Source: Nitrospinota bacterium
GTDB lineage: Bacteria > Nitrospinota > Nitrospinia > UBA9942
Length of the DNA stretch: 8,510 bases
Assembly: GCA_016200365.1 (NCBI GenBank)
Contig: JACQEW010000164.1
Coordinates: 1-8,510, forward strand
Direction: 5' to 3'
Notes under the pieces: model-generated
What the model was told of the DNA's origin: nothing
What the model saw: only the letters and a program-made list of their open reading frames with translations
Database searches by the model: none
Position numbers and translations under genes: made by a program
Shown here: piece after piece, positions 1-5,907 of the stretch
How positions within the stretch are numbered: the first letter of the stretch is position 1
How the letters are laid out: every line of letters starts with the position of its first letter

Positions 1-557
1 AGTATATGCCTTGAAGCAATTATCTTTATGTTTGAGGTTATGTCATCTACTATAATCCAGTCCGTATTGTCATCCACCTGAGCATCCACAGGCAGCCAGT
101 ATGCCTTATTCGCTGCCTTCTCAAAAGTTCCATGCCCTGCATAGTAGATAAGAAGACTGTCTTTCTCTCCAAGTCTTTTTCTAAATTCATTCATGGCAGA
201 GAGTATGTCTTTTCTTGTTGCATCAGTGAGGAGTTTTGTCTGAAAACCATACTGATTCTTTAATATCTCATCCACTGATTTTGCATCTGCTATGGCTGTC
301 TTTAGTTTCGGCAGGTGCTTATAGTTGTTGTTGCCAACAATAATAGCGTAGTATTTTGTATTGAGCAATACAGTGTCTAACCCCTTCTTTGCCTCTACCG
401 AAAGGTCTCTCTTTTCCTTTGGCTTTACTGTAACGCTCCTTTCTTCTGCATTAGCAAGGCTAAAGCCTTGCTCTACATTATAATAGGTAAAACCTGAAAT
501 GAGCATTCCCACGCAGAGCATGGGAACGAGATAGGTATAAATTAATAGTTTTTTCAT
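1..557 (-). CDS. Caspase-like (peptidase C14) protein, N-terminal part, cut by window edge
   Basis: The visible 185 residues begin with a Lys-rich start and a hydrophobic stretch (about residues 4-25), read as a signal peptide or membrane anchor. A linker follows to about residue 68. The caspase p20-like fold then begins with YYAIIVGNNNY (69-79), continues with an ADAKSVDEIL helix (90-99), and reaches IYYAGHG (137-143), where H142 is the expected catalytic His of clan CD peptidases. The catalytic Cys motif (usually DSCxSG) should lie just past the window edge, so activity cannot be judged. Bacterial members are Arg/Lys- or Asp-directed proteases or inactive homologues, often in signalling or stress roles; the role here is unknown. 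The ATG at 557 is chosen because GGAGG (566-570) lies 8 nt upstream. Two palindromic repeats are embedded in the 5' coding part. The reading frame is open across all visible codons. Confidence 0.85.
   Translation of the reverse strand, partial: MKKLLIYTYLVPMLCVGMLISGFTYYNVEQGFSLANAEERSVTVKPKEKRDLSVEAKKGLDTVLLNTKYYAIIVGNNNYKHLPKLKTAIADAKSVDEILKNQYGFQTKLLTDATRKDILSAMNEFRKRLGEKDSLLIYYAGHGTFEKAANKAYWLPVDAQVDDNTDWIIVDDITSNIKIIASRHI
453..472. repeat. Short perfect palindrome inside the caspase-like gene
   Basis: Two 9-bp arms (AGCAAGGCT and its complement AGCCTTGCT) are separated by 2 bases. It codes in frame for about residues 29-35 of the caspase-like protein, between the hydrophobic segment and the catalytic domain. 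It resembles short genomic palindromes found in many copies in environmental bacteria (recollection, not checked). Confidence 0.7.
501..530. repeat. Palindromic repeat inside the signal-peptide coding region
   Basis: On the minus strand it contains the arms TTCCCATGC and GCGTGGGAA around a 3-base loop (8 of 9 paired, the remaining pair G:T). It is translated as residues 10-19, LVPMLCVGML, within the hydrophobic N-terminus. I recognise the GTTCCCAYGC...GCGTGGGAA pattern as a widespread small repeat in environmental genomes; this is from memory and not verified here. Confidence 0.7.
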
Positions 558-565
558 TTTTATTA

Positions 566-570
566 CCTCC
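566..570 (-). promoter_or_regulatory. Shine-Dalgarno GGAGG of the caspase-like gene
   Basis: GGAGG on the minus strand lies 8 nt before the ATG at 557 and fixes that start. It is the best ribosome binding site in the window and shows that this organism does use Shine-Dalgarno signals, in contrast to the efflux operon genes. Confidence 0.85.
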
Positions 571-573
571 ATG

Positions 574-600
574 GAGCTTGTTGAAAAACTCAACAAGCTC
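574..600. repeat. Perfect 11-bp inverted repeat in the leader of the caspase-like gene
   Basis: Arms GAGCTTGTTGA (574-584) and TCAACAAGCTC (590-600) are perfectly complementary around a 5-base loop. It lies just upstream of the Shine-Dalgarno sequence, so in mRNA it would form a strong hairpin near the 5' end. There is no T-tract after it on the minus strand, so it does not look like an intrinsic terminator. Its core GAGCTTGTTGA differs by one base from the GAGCTTGTCGA arm of the repeat at 8325-8363. Confidence 0.85.
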
Positions 601-611
601 TGTGAATGTCT

Positions 612-617
612 TATATA
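612..617 (-). promoter_or_regulatory. Candidate -10 box of the caspase-like gene
   Basis: TATATA on the minus strand; a start near 605 would follow. No good -35 hexamer is present at the right distance, which would fit an activator-dependent promoter using the operator-like site centred at 646.5, close to -41.5. Inferred from spacing only; the region is AT-rich and TATAAG two bases downstream is an alternative. Confidence 0.4.
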
Positions 618-639
618 CTACCATCCTGATATTTTGTAA

Positions 640-653
640 TTGATATATATCAC
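640..653. promoter_or_regulatory. FNR-type operator-like palindrome
   Basis: TTGAT-ATAT-ATCAC matches the FNR consensus TTGAT-N4-ATCAA at 9 of 10 positions and contains a perfect 12-bp palindrome (641-652). It lies between the permease gene and the caspase-like gene, both on the minus strand, so it would most naturally control the caspase-like gene. Confidence 0.5.
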
Positions 654-661
654 AAAATTGA

Positions 662-677
662 TGTGATTTGCATCACT
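662..677. promoter_or_regulatory. CRP/FNR-family operator-like palindrome
   Basis: TGTGA-N6-TCACT matches the CRP-type consensus TGTGA-N6-TCACA at 9 of 10 positions and can also be read as GTGAT-N4-ATCAC. Its centre (669.5) is 23 bp from the centre of the site at 640-653, about two helical turns, so two dimers could bind the same face. It sits 7 bases beyond the permease stop codon. Confidence 0.5.
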
Positions 678-684
678 TTATTGA

Positions 685-1917
685 TTAGAAGATATACTGC
701 TGAAGTTTTATCCAGATTACAATAATAGTCAACGATGCGATTGTTATAGGTATCCCTGCCTTTGCATGCTCCTTGAAGCTTATATGAATCCCGAATTCCT
801 TTGCCTGCTCAAAGGTAATAAGGTTTGCGATGCTACCGATGGTTATGAGATTGCCTGCATAAGTGCTTGAGAGTGCAAGGACATACCACTGGATATGATT
901 TGAAGGATCGAGAAACTTTGTAAGGAGCATTGTTGCAGGGACATTACTGACAATGTTGCTCAAGAGGGTAGAGAGTATGGTGAGGATATAGAGGTTGTGA
1001 ATATCAATACCACTGCCCTTTAAGAACTCAACCAATGTAAATGGCAGATTTACACTCTCTATCCCCCCTATTACGATAAACAATGCACAGAATAGTGTAA
1101 TCAGATGCCAGTCTACAAGTCCCAGGATTGACCGGGTATGCATACTCCTGCTGCACAGCAGAAGCCCTGCAATGCTTATGGCGCTTATCTCCCTTGGTAT
1201 AGGCGTAAAGAAAAGGATAATCAGGATAACTGTGGCTATTATGCCCTTTATGCTCTGATGTTTATTAAATGGCTGCCACGCCCGTCTTTCAATAATGGCA
1301 GGAGAAACAGTCCCTTTGAAGCTGCCGCCGTAAACAGCCTTTATAACAAAATATGAGGCTATGAGGGAAAGAAGGGAGGGCGGTGTGCACCATAAAAAGA
1401 AATGCCCGAAATCGAGTTTGCCTAACTGACCTATCAGCATATTTTGCGGGTTTCCGATAATTGTGGCTGCAGAGCCTATGTTACTGGATACTGCAAGTCC
1501 GATGAGAAATGGGATAGGGTTAAGCCCTGCCTTCAGCAGGGAAACGGTCAGCACAGGAGTAAAGGCAAGGCAGACTATATCATTTGCAAGAATAGCCGAA
1601 AAAACTGCGCTTATACCCATCATTACAAAGAGGAACTTATCGGGTTTATCCATAAACTTTGTAATTTTTAAGGCAGTCCATGTATAAAACCCGCCGAGCC
1701 TGAACTGTGAAGATATAACCATGAGACCGTAGAGGAGCAGTATGGTGGATATATCAATTGATAAGATTGCATTCTGTGTGGACAATACGCCTGCTGCTAT
1801 CATCTCGATGGCGCCTAACAGCGCAATCCCTGTCCTGTCAAGGGCAAGCCCGGGAACCTCCCCGATTGCAATACCTGCATAAGTGATAAGGAATATGATT
1901 AATGCAATGGAGTCCAT
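685..1917 (-). CDS. ArsB/NhaD/SLC13-type anion or ion permease (IT superfamily)
   Basis: A 410-residue polytopic inner-membrane protein with roughly 10-12 hydrophobic segments and no soluble domain. The opening ITYAGIAIGEVPGLALDRTG (11-30) is typical of the ArsB/NhaD/SLC13 permease group. The first half carries the hallmark re-entrant motif SSNIGSAATIIGNPQN (144-159), and the second half carries the matching SNIVSNVPA (320-328) and YAGNLITIGSIANLI (353-367). These are the paired substrate-site motifs expected from the inverted-repeat fold. Family members move arsenite, Na+/H+, citrate, sulfate or dicarboxylates; nothing here fixes the substrate, and no arsR, arsC or arsA lies nearby. The ATG at 1917 has no Shine-Dalgarno, and the candidate promoter would put transcription only about 3 nt upstream, so a near-leaderless mRNA is possible. 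It is divergent from the toxin-antitoxin pair. Confidence 0.85.
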   Translation of the reverse strand: MDSIALIIFLITYAGIAIGEVPGLALDRTGIALLGAIEMIAAGVLSTQNAILSIDISTILLLYGLMVISSQFRLGGFYTWTALKITKFMDKPDKFLFVMMGISAVFSAILANDIVCLAFTPVLTVSLLKAGLNPIPFLIGLAVSSNIGSAATIIGNPQNMLIGQLGKLDFGHFFLWCTPPSLLSLIASYFVIKAVYGGSFKGTVSPAIIERRAWQPFNKHQSIKGIIATVILIILFFTPIPREISAISIAGLLLCSRSMHTRSILGLVDWHLITLFCALFIVIGGIESVNLPFTLVEFLKGSGIDIHNLYILTILSTLLSNIVSNVPATMLLTKFLDPSNHIQWYVLALSSTYAGNLITIGSIANLITFEQAKEFGIHISFKEHAKAGIPITIASLTIIVIWIKLQQYIF

Positions 1918-1926
1918 TTAAGATTC

Positions 1927-1955
1927 ATATTATCAATTTTATACGGTATTGACAA
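1927..1955 (-). promoter_or_regulatory. Candidate promoter of the permease gene
   Basis: On the minus strand TTGTCA (1955-1950), a 17-bp spacer and TAATAT (1932-1927). Transcription would begin near 1920, almost at the ATG (1917). Its -35 box overlaps the -35 box of the divergent plus-strand promoter. Confidence 0.5.
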
Positions 1956-1977
1956 CAGTATAACCCTATGCCATACT
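1949..1977 (+). promoter_or_regulatory. Candidate promoter of the toxin-antitoxin pair
   Basis: A consensus TTGACA (1949-1954), a 17-bp spacer and CATACT (1972-1977, 4 of 6 to TATAAT). Transcription would start near the antitoxin ATG at 1984, giving a leaderless or nearly leaderless mRNA, in line with the lack of a Shine-Dalgarno. Small inverted halves AGTAT (1957-1961) and ATACT (1973-1977) flank the spacer and could be an autoregulatory operator. Confidence 0.5.
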
Positions 1978-1983
1978 AAAATT

Positions 1984-2232
1984 ATGAAAACAGCTATATC
2001 TATCCCGGATGAAATATTTGAAAAAGCAGAAAAGGCAGCAAGAGAATATAATTACTCCCGGAGCGAGTTGTTTACTATTGCGGTTAAGGAGTTTCTTGAA
2101 AGAATAAAATCCAGAAGACTGTTAGATGAGATTAATGAGGCATACTCGGATATTGAAACACCTGATGAGACATCCTTACGGCAAAAGGGCAAGAAATATT
2201 ATGCCCATAAGATTTTAAAGGAGCGGTATTGA
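1984..2232 (+). CDS. mazE: Ribbon-helix-helix antitoxin of a MazEF-type module
   Basis: An 82-residue protein. The N-terminus KTAISIPDEIFEKAEKAA gives the short DNA-binding beta strand (residues 2-8) and first helix, and YSRSELFTIAVKEFLE (24-39) the second helix of a CopG/MetJ-type fold. The charged C-terminal half (about 43-82) is the expected flexible region that wraps and inhibits the toxin. It resembles the RHH partner of Bacillus MazF (EndoAI) rather than the AbrB-fold MazE of E. coli, so the symbol is by function. It overlaps the toxin gene by 4 nt, consistent with translational coupling. RHH antitoxins commonly repress their own promoter, and the target would lie in 1920-1983. The ATG at 1984 lacks a Shine-Dalgarno. 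Confidence 0.88.
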   Translation: MKTAISIPDEIFEKAEKAAREYNYSRSELFTIAVKEFLERIKSRRLLDEINEAYSDIETPDETSLRQKGKKYYAHKILKERY

Positions 2233-2585
2233 ATATTAAACAAGGGGATATTTACTGGATTAATTTAGGTATCCCTCAAGGCTCGGAGCCGGGATACAGA
2301 CACCCTCATGTTGTCGTGCAAAATAATGTCTTCAATCAAAGCAGAATTAACACAGTGGTTGTTTGTGCGGTAACATCGAACATTAAAAGGGCAAATGCGC
2401 CTGGAAATATCTTGCTTAAAAAAGGCGAGGGCGGACTTAAAAAGGACAGCGTGGTAAACATATTGCAGGTTATAACAGTTGATAAATCAGACCTTGCCGA
2501 AAAGATTGGCACATTGCCTCTATCGAGGGTTAAACACATAATAGAAGGCGTAAAGTTATTAATAGAACCCAGAGAACTTGTTTAA
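2229..2585 (+). CDS. mazF: MazF/PemK-family endoribonuclease toxin
   Basis: 118 residues, the usual MazF length. The opening IKQGDIYWINLG (3-14) forms the first strands. GSEPGYRHPHVVVQN (18-32) is the signature loop carrying the expected catalytic Arg R24. VVVCAVTSN (43-51) contains T49, matching the conserved catalytic Thr, and LQVITVDKSDLAEKIGTL (residues about 79-96) is the conserved C-terminal core. Both key residues are present, so the toxin is probably active as a sequence-specific mRNA interferase; the cleavage site cannot be read from sequence. The start is a TTG (2229-2231) overlapping the antitoxin TGA, with AAGGAG 5 nt upstream, so translation is likely coupled and kept low. The stop TAA (2583-2585) overlaps the stop of the convergent permease gene. 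Confidence 0.93.
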   Translation: MNIKQGDIYWINLGIPQGSEPGYRHPHVVVQNNVFNQSRINTVVVCAVTSNIKRANAPGNILLKKGEGGLKKDSVVNILQVITVDKSDLAEKIGTLPLSRVKHIIEGVKLLIEPRELV

Positions 2586-3709
2586 TCCATCCTCTTATGA
2601 AACCGCAGGGCGCTTAAAGTGAGGACAGATACACCCAATATACAAAGCGCTGCCATCTGTGGCCAGAGAACATCAATACCGCTCCCTTTCAGGAAGATGC
2701 CGCGGACGATTTCGATAAAATACCGCACCGGGTTAAGATAGGTCAGGTATTGGACAATAGTCGGCATGTTGCGTATTGGAAAAGCGAAGCCGCTGAGCAT
2801 GAAGGCAGGCATGAAGAAGAAGAAAGAAGACATCATCGCCTGCTGCTGCGTATTTGAAATCGTCGAGATGAAAAGTCCTACCCCAAGTGTCGTTAAAATA
2901 AAGAGCATGGCGCATATCAAGAGGAGGATACCGCTTCCTTTGAAGGGAATATGAAAGATTAAGAGCGCTGCCGATGTTATGAGGATTACATCAATTAGTC
3001 CGATTATAGCAAATGGCAGGGTTTTACCAAGTATTAACTCAATGGGTCTGATTGGGGTAACCATCAACTGCTCCATTGTGCCGAGCTCTTTTTCACGAAC
3101 GATAGCCATTGCAGTGAGTATGAGTGTAATCAATGTAATGATATTGACGACAACTCCGGGGACAAAATAGTTTCTGCTCAAAAGGTCGGGATTGAACCAT
3201 ACACGGCTTTTAATTGATATAGATGGAGTATCGTATCCGCCAAATCCGGCTCTTTGCCGTTCCGAGAGGATACGGTTTGAGTAGCGGGTAATAATTTGGG
3301 CTGCATAATTTGAGATAATCGAGGCGGTATTTGAATTTGTGCCTTCAATAAGAATCTGAACCGATGTTGTTTTCCCGCGTCGGATGTCCCGGTCAAAACC
3401 GGGTAGTATGCGCACGACAGCCTGCACCGCTCCATTATCCAGCAAATCCTGCACATCTTCCTCAGAAGACGGGACGGCAATTACCTTAAAATGATGAGAG
3501 CCTTCAAACTCCGATAAAAGATTACGGCTTTCCGGTGTGCGGTCGAGATCCATCCATGCAATCCGGCTCTGCTCAACATCGAGATTTACTGCATAGCCGA
3601 AGATAATCAACTGGATGAGCGGCGGCAGGAACAGGATAACCCGTGTCCGCGGCTCTCTTAATGTCTGGTAAAACTCCTTCTTAACAATTTCCCTGATTCG
3701 TCTCCACAT
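2582..3709 (-). CDS. ABC-2 type permease 2 of the efflux operon (YbhR-like)
   Basis: 375 residues, standard length for this family. An amphipathic N-terminus with KKEFYQTLREPRT (10-22) precedes TM1 (about 23-42). A large extracytoplasmic domain (about 43-180) includes the VQILIEGTNSNTASI block (117-131). Then come about five membrane segments (183-203, 230-254, 260-283, 290-312, 350-368). Between the first two, REKELGTMEQL (205-215) is the typical cytoplasmic coupling region that contacts the ATPase. It would pair with permease 1 to form the membrane channel for drug or lipid-like substrates. It is the last gene of the operon and 3' overlaps mazF by 4 nt with no terminator visible. The ATG at 3709 has no Shine-Dalgarno and lies 9 nt after the repeat at 3719-3853. 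Substrate unknown. Confidence 0.92.
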   Translation of the reverse strand: MWRRIREIVKKEFYQTLREPRTRVILFLPPLIQLIIFGYAVNLDVEQSRIAWMDLDRTPESRNLLSEFEGSHHFKVIAVPSSEEDVQDLLDNGAVQAVVRILPGFDRDIRRGKTTSVQILIEGTNSNTASIISNYAAQIITRYSNRILSERQRAGFGGYDTPSISIKSRVWFNPDLLSRNYFVPGVVVNIITLITLILTAMAIVREKELGTMEQLMVTPIRPIELILGKTLPFAIIGLIDVILITSAALLIFHIPFKGSGILLLICAMLFILTTLGVGLFISTISNTQQQAMMSSFFFFMPAFMLSGFAFPIRNMPTIVQYLTYLNPVRYFIEIVRGIFLKGSGIDVLWPQMAALCILGVSVLTLSALRFHKRMD

Positions 3710-3718
3710 ATCATTAAA

Positions 3719-3853
3719 TTAACCACAGCCTTTTACTGAAGTTACAGGAGCACCAGAGCACCAGAGCACCAGACACCAGTAAAGAATATATTTTTGGTGC
3801 ACTGGTGACTGGTGTCCTGGTGCCTTTTTAAGTCTGTGTAAGTCTGTGGCTAA
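3719..3853. repeat. Nested palindrome between the two permease genes
   Basis: The outer arms begin TTAACCACAG (3719-3728) and end CTGTGGCTAA (3844-3853), 9 of 10 complementary. The inner left arm (3747-3780) holds four units of about 8 bp, three AGCACCAG and one ACACCAG. The inner right arm (3796-3824) holds the complementary CTGGTG-type units, and a short AT-rich loop lies between them. The element starts 2 nt after the permease 1 stop codon and ends 9 nt before the permease 2 start, filling the intergenic gap. No gene is visible in it. Confidence 0.85.
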
Positions 3854-3855
3854 AT

Positions 3856-4989
3856 CTACATAAGTTTCTGTTTGACCTTTCGTGTTGCCAGAATAAAAAC
3901 GAGCCACGCAAAGACTATCAGCATCGCAGTCTCAAGCCAAAGAACCTTTATCCCGACACCCTTTAGAAATATTCCCTTCAGAATAGTTATAAAGTAACGT
4001 GCAGGGACAATATGGGTAACAATCTGAATAACCTCCGGCATATTTTCAATGGCGTAAATAAAGCCCGACAGCAAAAAGGCAGGTAAAAAGGAGGTTATTG
4101 TTCCCATCTGGTATGCCAGTAACTGCGAGCGGGCAATAGCTGAAATTAAAATTCCCCAACAAAGAACCCCGAACAGAAAAATACAGCCTGTGAAAAATAG
4201 AAAGCAGATGCTTCCCCTCAGCGGAATATGAAAGAATATCACCCCTGCACCAATCGTTATGAGCATATCAATCAGCCCAAGGCAGAAAAAGGCTGTCAGT
4301 TTTCCCAGCACCAATTCTTTAGGTCTTAACGGCGTAGAGAGAATCTGCTCCATTGTCCCGGTTTCCCACTCTCTTGCAATTGTCAGCGATGTAAGATTGG
4401 CAGTGATTATCATAAGAATAACTGCAATCAGCCCCGGGACGATATAGTTCCTCGATTTTAATTCGCTGTTATACCAGACCCTCAGCCGTGTTTCAATCGG
4501 GGGTGTAAGCCGTCCTCCCCCTCTCCTGTTTATAAACTCAGATTTTAATTCGATTGAATACATCTGAAGCAGAGATTCTGCATAACCGAGGGCGATTGAT
4601 GCGGTATTGGAATCGCTTCCGTCTATGAGAATCTGCACCTCGGCAATTTTTCCTGATAAAATATTTTTGGAATAGTCATTCGGGATAACAACCCCCATAA
4701 GACACTCGTTCCTGTCAATCTTCATCTCGATTGTTTTATACTCATCGGACATGCCGAGAATCTCAAAATATCTGGAGCCGTGAAACCGCTCGATTAACCT
4801 GCGGCTTTCCTGGCTGCGGTCGGCATCATAGATAAGGGTCGGGATGCGGTCTACATCGAGCGATAGGGCGTAGCCGAACAGCAGCAGCATTACCAGCGGG
4901 ACTGCCAGAGCCATCGCAAGACTCCTTGGGTCTCGTATGATGTGCAAAAATTCTTTTCGTGCAACAGCCTTTGTCCGCCGCAGGTTCAT
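3856..4989 (-). CDS. ABC-2 type permease 1 of the efflux operon (YbhS-like)
   Basis: 377 residues, paralogous to the next gene. ARKEFLHIIRDPRSLAMAL (10-28) leads into TM1 (about 24-43). An extracytoplasmic domain (about 44-182) contains VQILIDGSDSNTAS (118-131). About five further membrane segments lie at 183-203, 230-254, 260-284, 295-313 and 351-368. REWETGTMEQILSTPLRP (206-223) is the cytoplasmic coupling region, and the SGFIYAIENMP stretch (308-318) is a family landmark. It would form the pore together with permease 2. The ATG at 4989 has no Shine-Dalgarno; the repeat ends 11 nt upstream. The gene ends normally (KQKLM) and the next repeat begins only 2 nt after its stop. Substrate not deducible. 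Confidence 0.92.
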   Translation of the reverse strand: MNLRRTKAVARKEFLHIIRDPRSLAMALAVPLVMLLLFGYALSLDVDRIPTLIYDADRSQESRRLIERFHGSRYFEILGMSDEYKTIEMKIDRNECLMGVVIPNDYSKNILSGKIAEVQILIDGSDSNTASIALGYAESLLQMYSIELKSEFINRRGGGRLTPPIETRLRVWYNSELKSRNYIVPGLIAVILMIITANLTSLTIAREWETGTMEQILSTPLRPKELVLGKLTAFFCLGLIDMLITIGAGVIFFHIPLRGSICFLFFTGCIFLFGVLCWGILISAIARSQLLAYQMGTITSFLPAFLLSGFIYAIENMPEVIQIVTHIVPARYFITILKGIFLKGVGIKVLWLETAMLIVFAWLVFILATRKVKQKLM

Positions 4990-5000
4990 AAATTATAAAA

Positions 5001-5144
5001 TTAGCCACGAATGAACACGAATTAACACTAAAATAAGAAGCAAGAAGTTAGAGGCAAGAGACAAGATTTTTTTCTTGCTTCTTGTTTCTTGCTTCTTGCA
5101 TCTATTTGGGTAATTCGTGAATATTCGTGTAAATTTGTGGCTAA
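5001..5144. repeat. Nested palindrome at the ATPase 2 / permease 1 junction, overlapping the ATPase 2 coding end
   Basis: The outer left arm (5001-5028) starts TTAGCCACGAATGAACACG. The outer right arm (5111-5144) ends with the complement, CGTG-rich units then GTGGCTAA; the first 22 positions pair at 19. The unit is about CACGAATNNA, two to three copies per arm. The inner arms are AAGAAGCAAGAA-type (from 5035) and TTCTTGCTTCTT-type (to 5097), about 21 of 25 paired, with a T-rich loop. The last 38 codons of ATPase 2 lie in this element. Its TTTAGCCAC end is identical to the end of the element at 3719-3853. Confidence 0.88.
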
Positions 5145-5891
5145 ATCAGATTTTTGTTCCTCTTCCTCTATCATTGACACAAAGACATCTTCTATACTGC
5201 GGGCATTCAATCTTTCCTTAAGAATCTGCGGTGTCCCCATGGCAATGATTTTTCCACGATACATAAGCGCCAGACGATGACAATACTCGGCTTCTTCCAT
5301 ATAGTGAGTAGTAACAAAGATTGTATGCCCTGCCTCGGAGAGTTGATAAATAAGCTCCCAGAAGTGGCGGCGGGCTATGGGGTCAACACCTGAAGTCGGC
5401 TCGTCCAGGAAAAGTATCTGCGGCTGGTGCAGAAGGGCGCAGCCGAGAGCAAGACGCTGCTTCCATCCGCCTGATAGGATTCTGGTCATCGAGGTCTTAT
5501 GCTCCTTTATGTTTGCCATACGAAGGCAATATTCTTTTCTTTCGGCTCTGAGGATGTCAGGGACACCGTATATGCCGCTGAAGAAATCTATGTTTTCTTC
5601 CACTGTCAGGTCATCGTAAAGCGAGAATTTTTGTGACATATATCCGATATTTTTCTTGATTGACTCGGATTCTGCTGCGACATCACAGCCTCCGACCCAT
5701 GCCCCTCCCCCCGATGGATTGAGAAGCCCGCATAGTATGCGAATAGTAGTGGATTTACCTGCACCGTTAGGTCCAAGAAACCCGAAGATTTCACCCTGCT
5801 GAACAGTAAAAGAGATGTTGTCAACTGCAAGGAAGTCCCCGAATTTCTTTATTAGCTTTTCTACCTTAATAGCATCTATGTTTGTATTCAT
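5028..5891 (-). CDS. ABC transporter ATPase 2 of the efflux operon (like the C-terminal half of YbhF)
   Basis: 287 residues, cytoplasmic. Walker A is GPNGAGKST (40-48, K46), the Q-loop Gln is Q87 in YMSQKFSLYDD, and the signature is LSGGWKQRLALG (139-150). Walker B is ILFLDEP (159-165) with catalytic E164, and the H-loop His is H196 in TTHYMEEAE. All key residues are present. The LSGGWKQRLALGCALLHQP variant is typical of the second ATPase domain of YbhF/RbbA-like proteins, so it probably pairs with ATPase 1. The core ends at about residue 249 (EEEEQKSD). Residues 250-287 (LATNLHEY...SCFLF) are encoded by the palindrome at 5001-5144 and have no resemblance to an ABC domain, so the original stop has apparently been lost. 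The ATG at 5891 has no Shine-Dalgarno; the preceding repeat ends 16 nt upstream. Confidence 0.93.
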   Translation of the reverse strand: MNTNIDAIKVEKLIKKFGDFLAVDNISFTVQQGEIFGFLGPNGAGKSTTIRILCGLLNPSGGGAWVGGCDVAAESESIKKNIGYMSQKFSLYDDLTVEENIDFFSGIYGVPDILRAERKEYCLRMANIKEHKTSMTRILSGGWKQRLALGCALLHQPQILFLDEPTSGVDPIARRHFWELIYQLSEAGHTIFVTTHYMEEAEYCHRLALMYRGKIIAMGTPQILKERLNARSIEDVFVSMIEEEEQKSDLATNLHEYSRITQIDARSKKQEARKKSCLLPLTSCFLF

Positions 5892-5907
5892 GATAGGTAA
5901 ATTATAT

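Noticed and set aside
685..1917. Naming the permease as ArsB (arsenite efflux)
   Set aside because: The motifs fit the wider ArsB/NhaD/SLC13 group, and no arsenic-resistance neighbours support a specific substrate.
3747..3824. Tandem AGCACCAG units looked at as a possible CRISPR array
   Set aside because: The units are 7-8 bp, nearly contiguous, with no spacers of constant length, and they form an inverted arrangement; no cas genes lie nearby.
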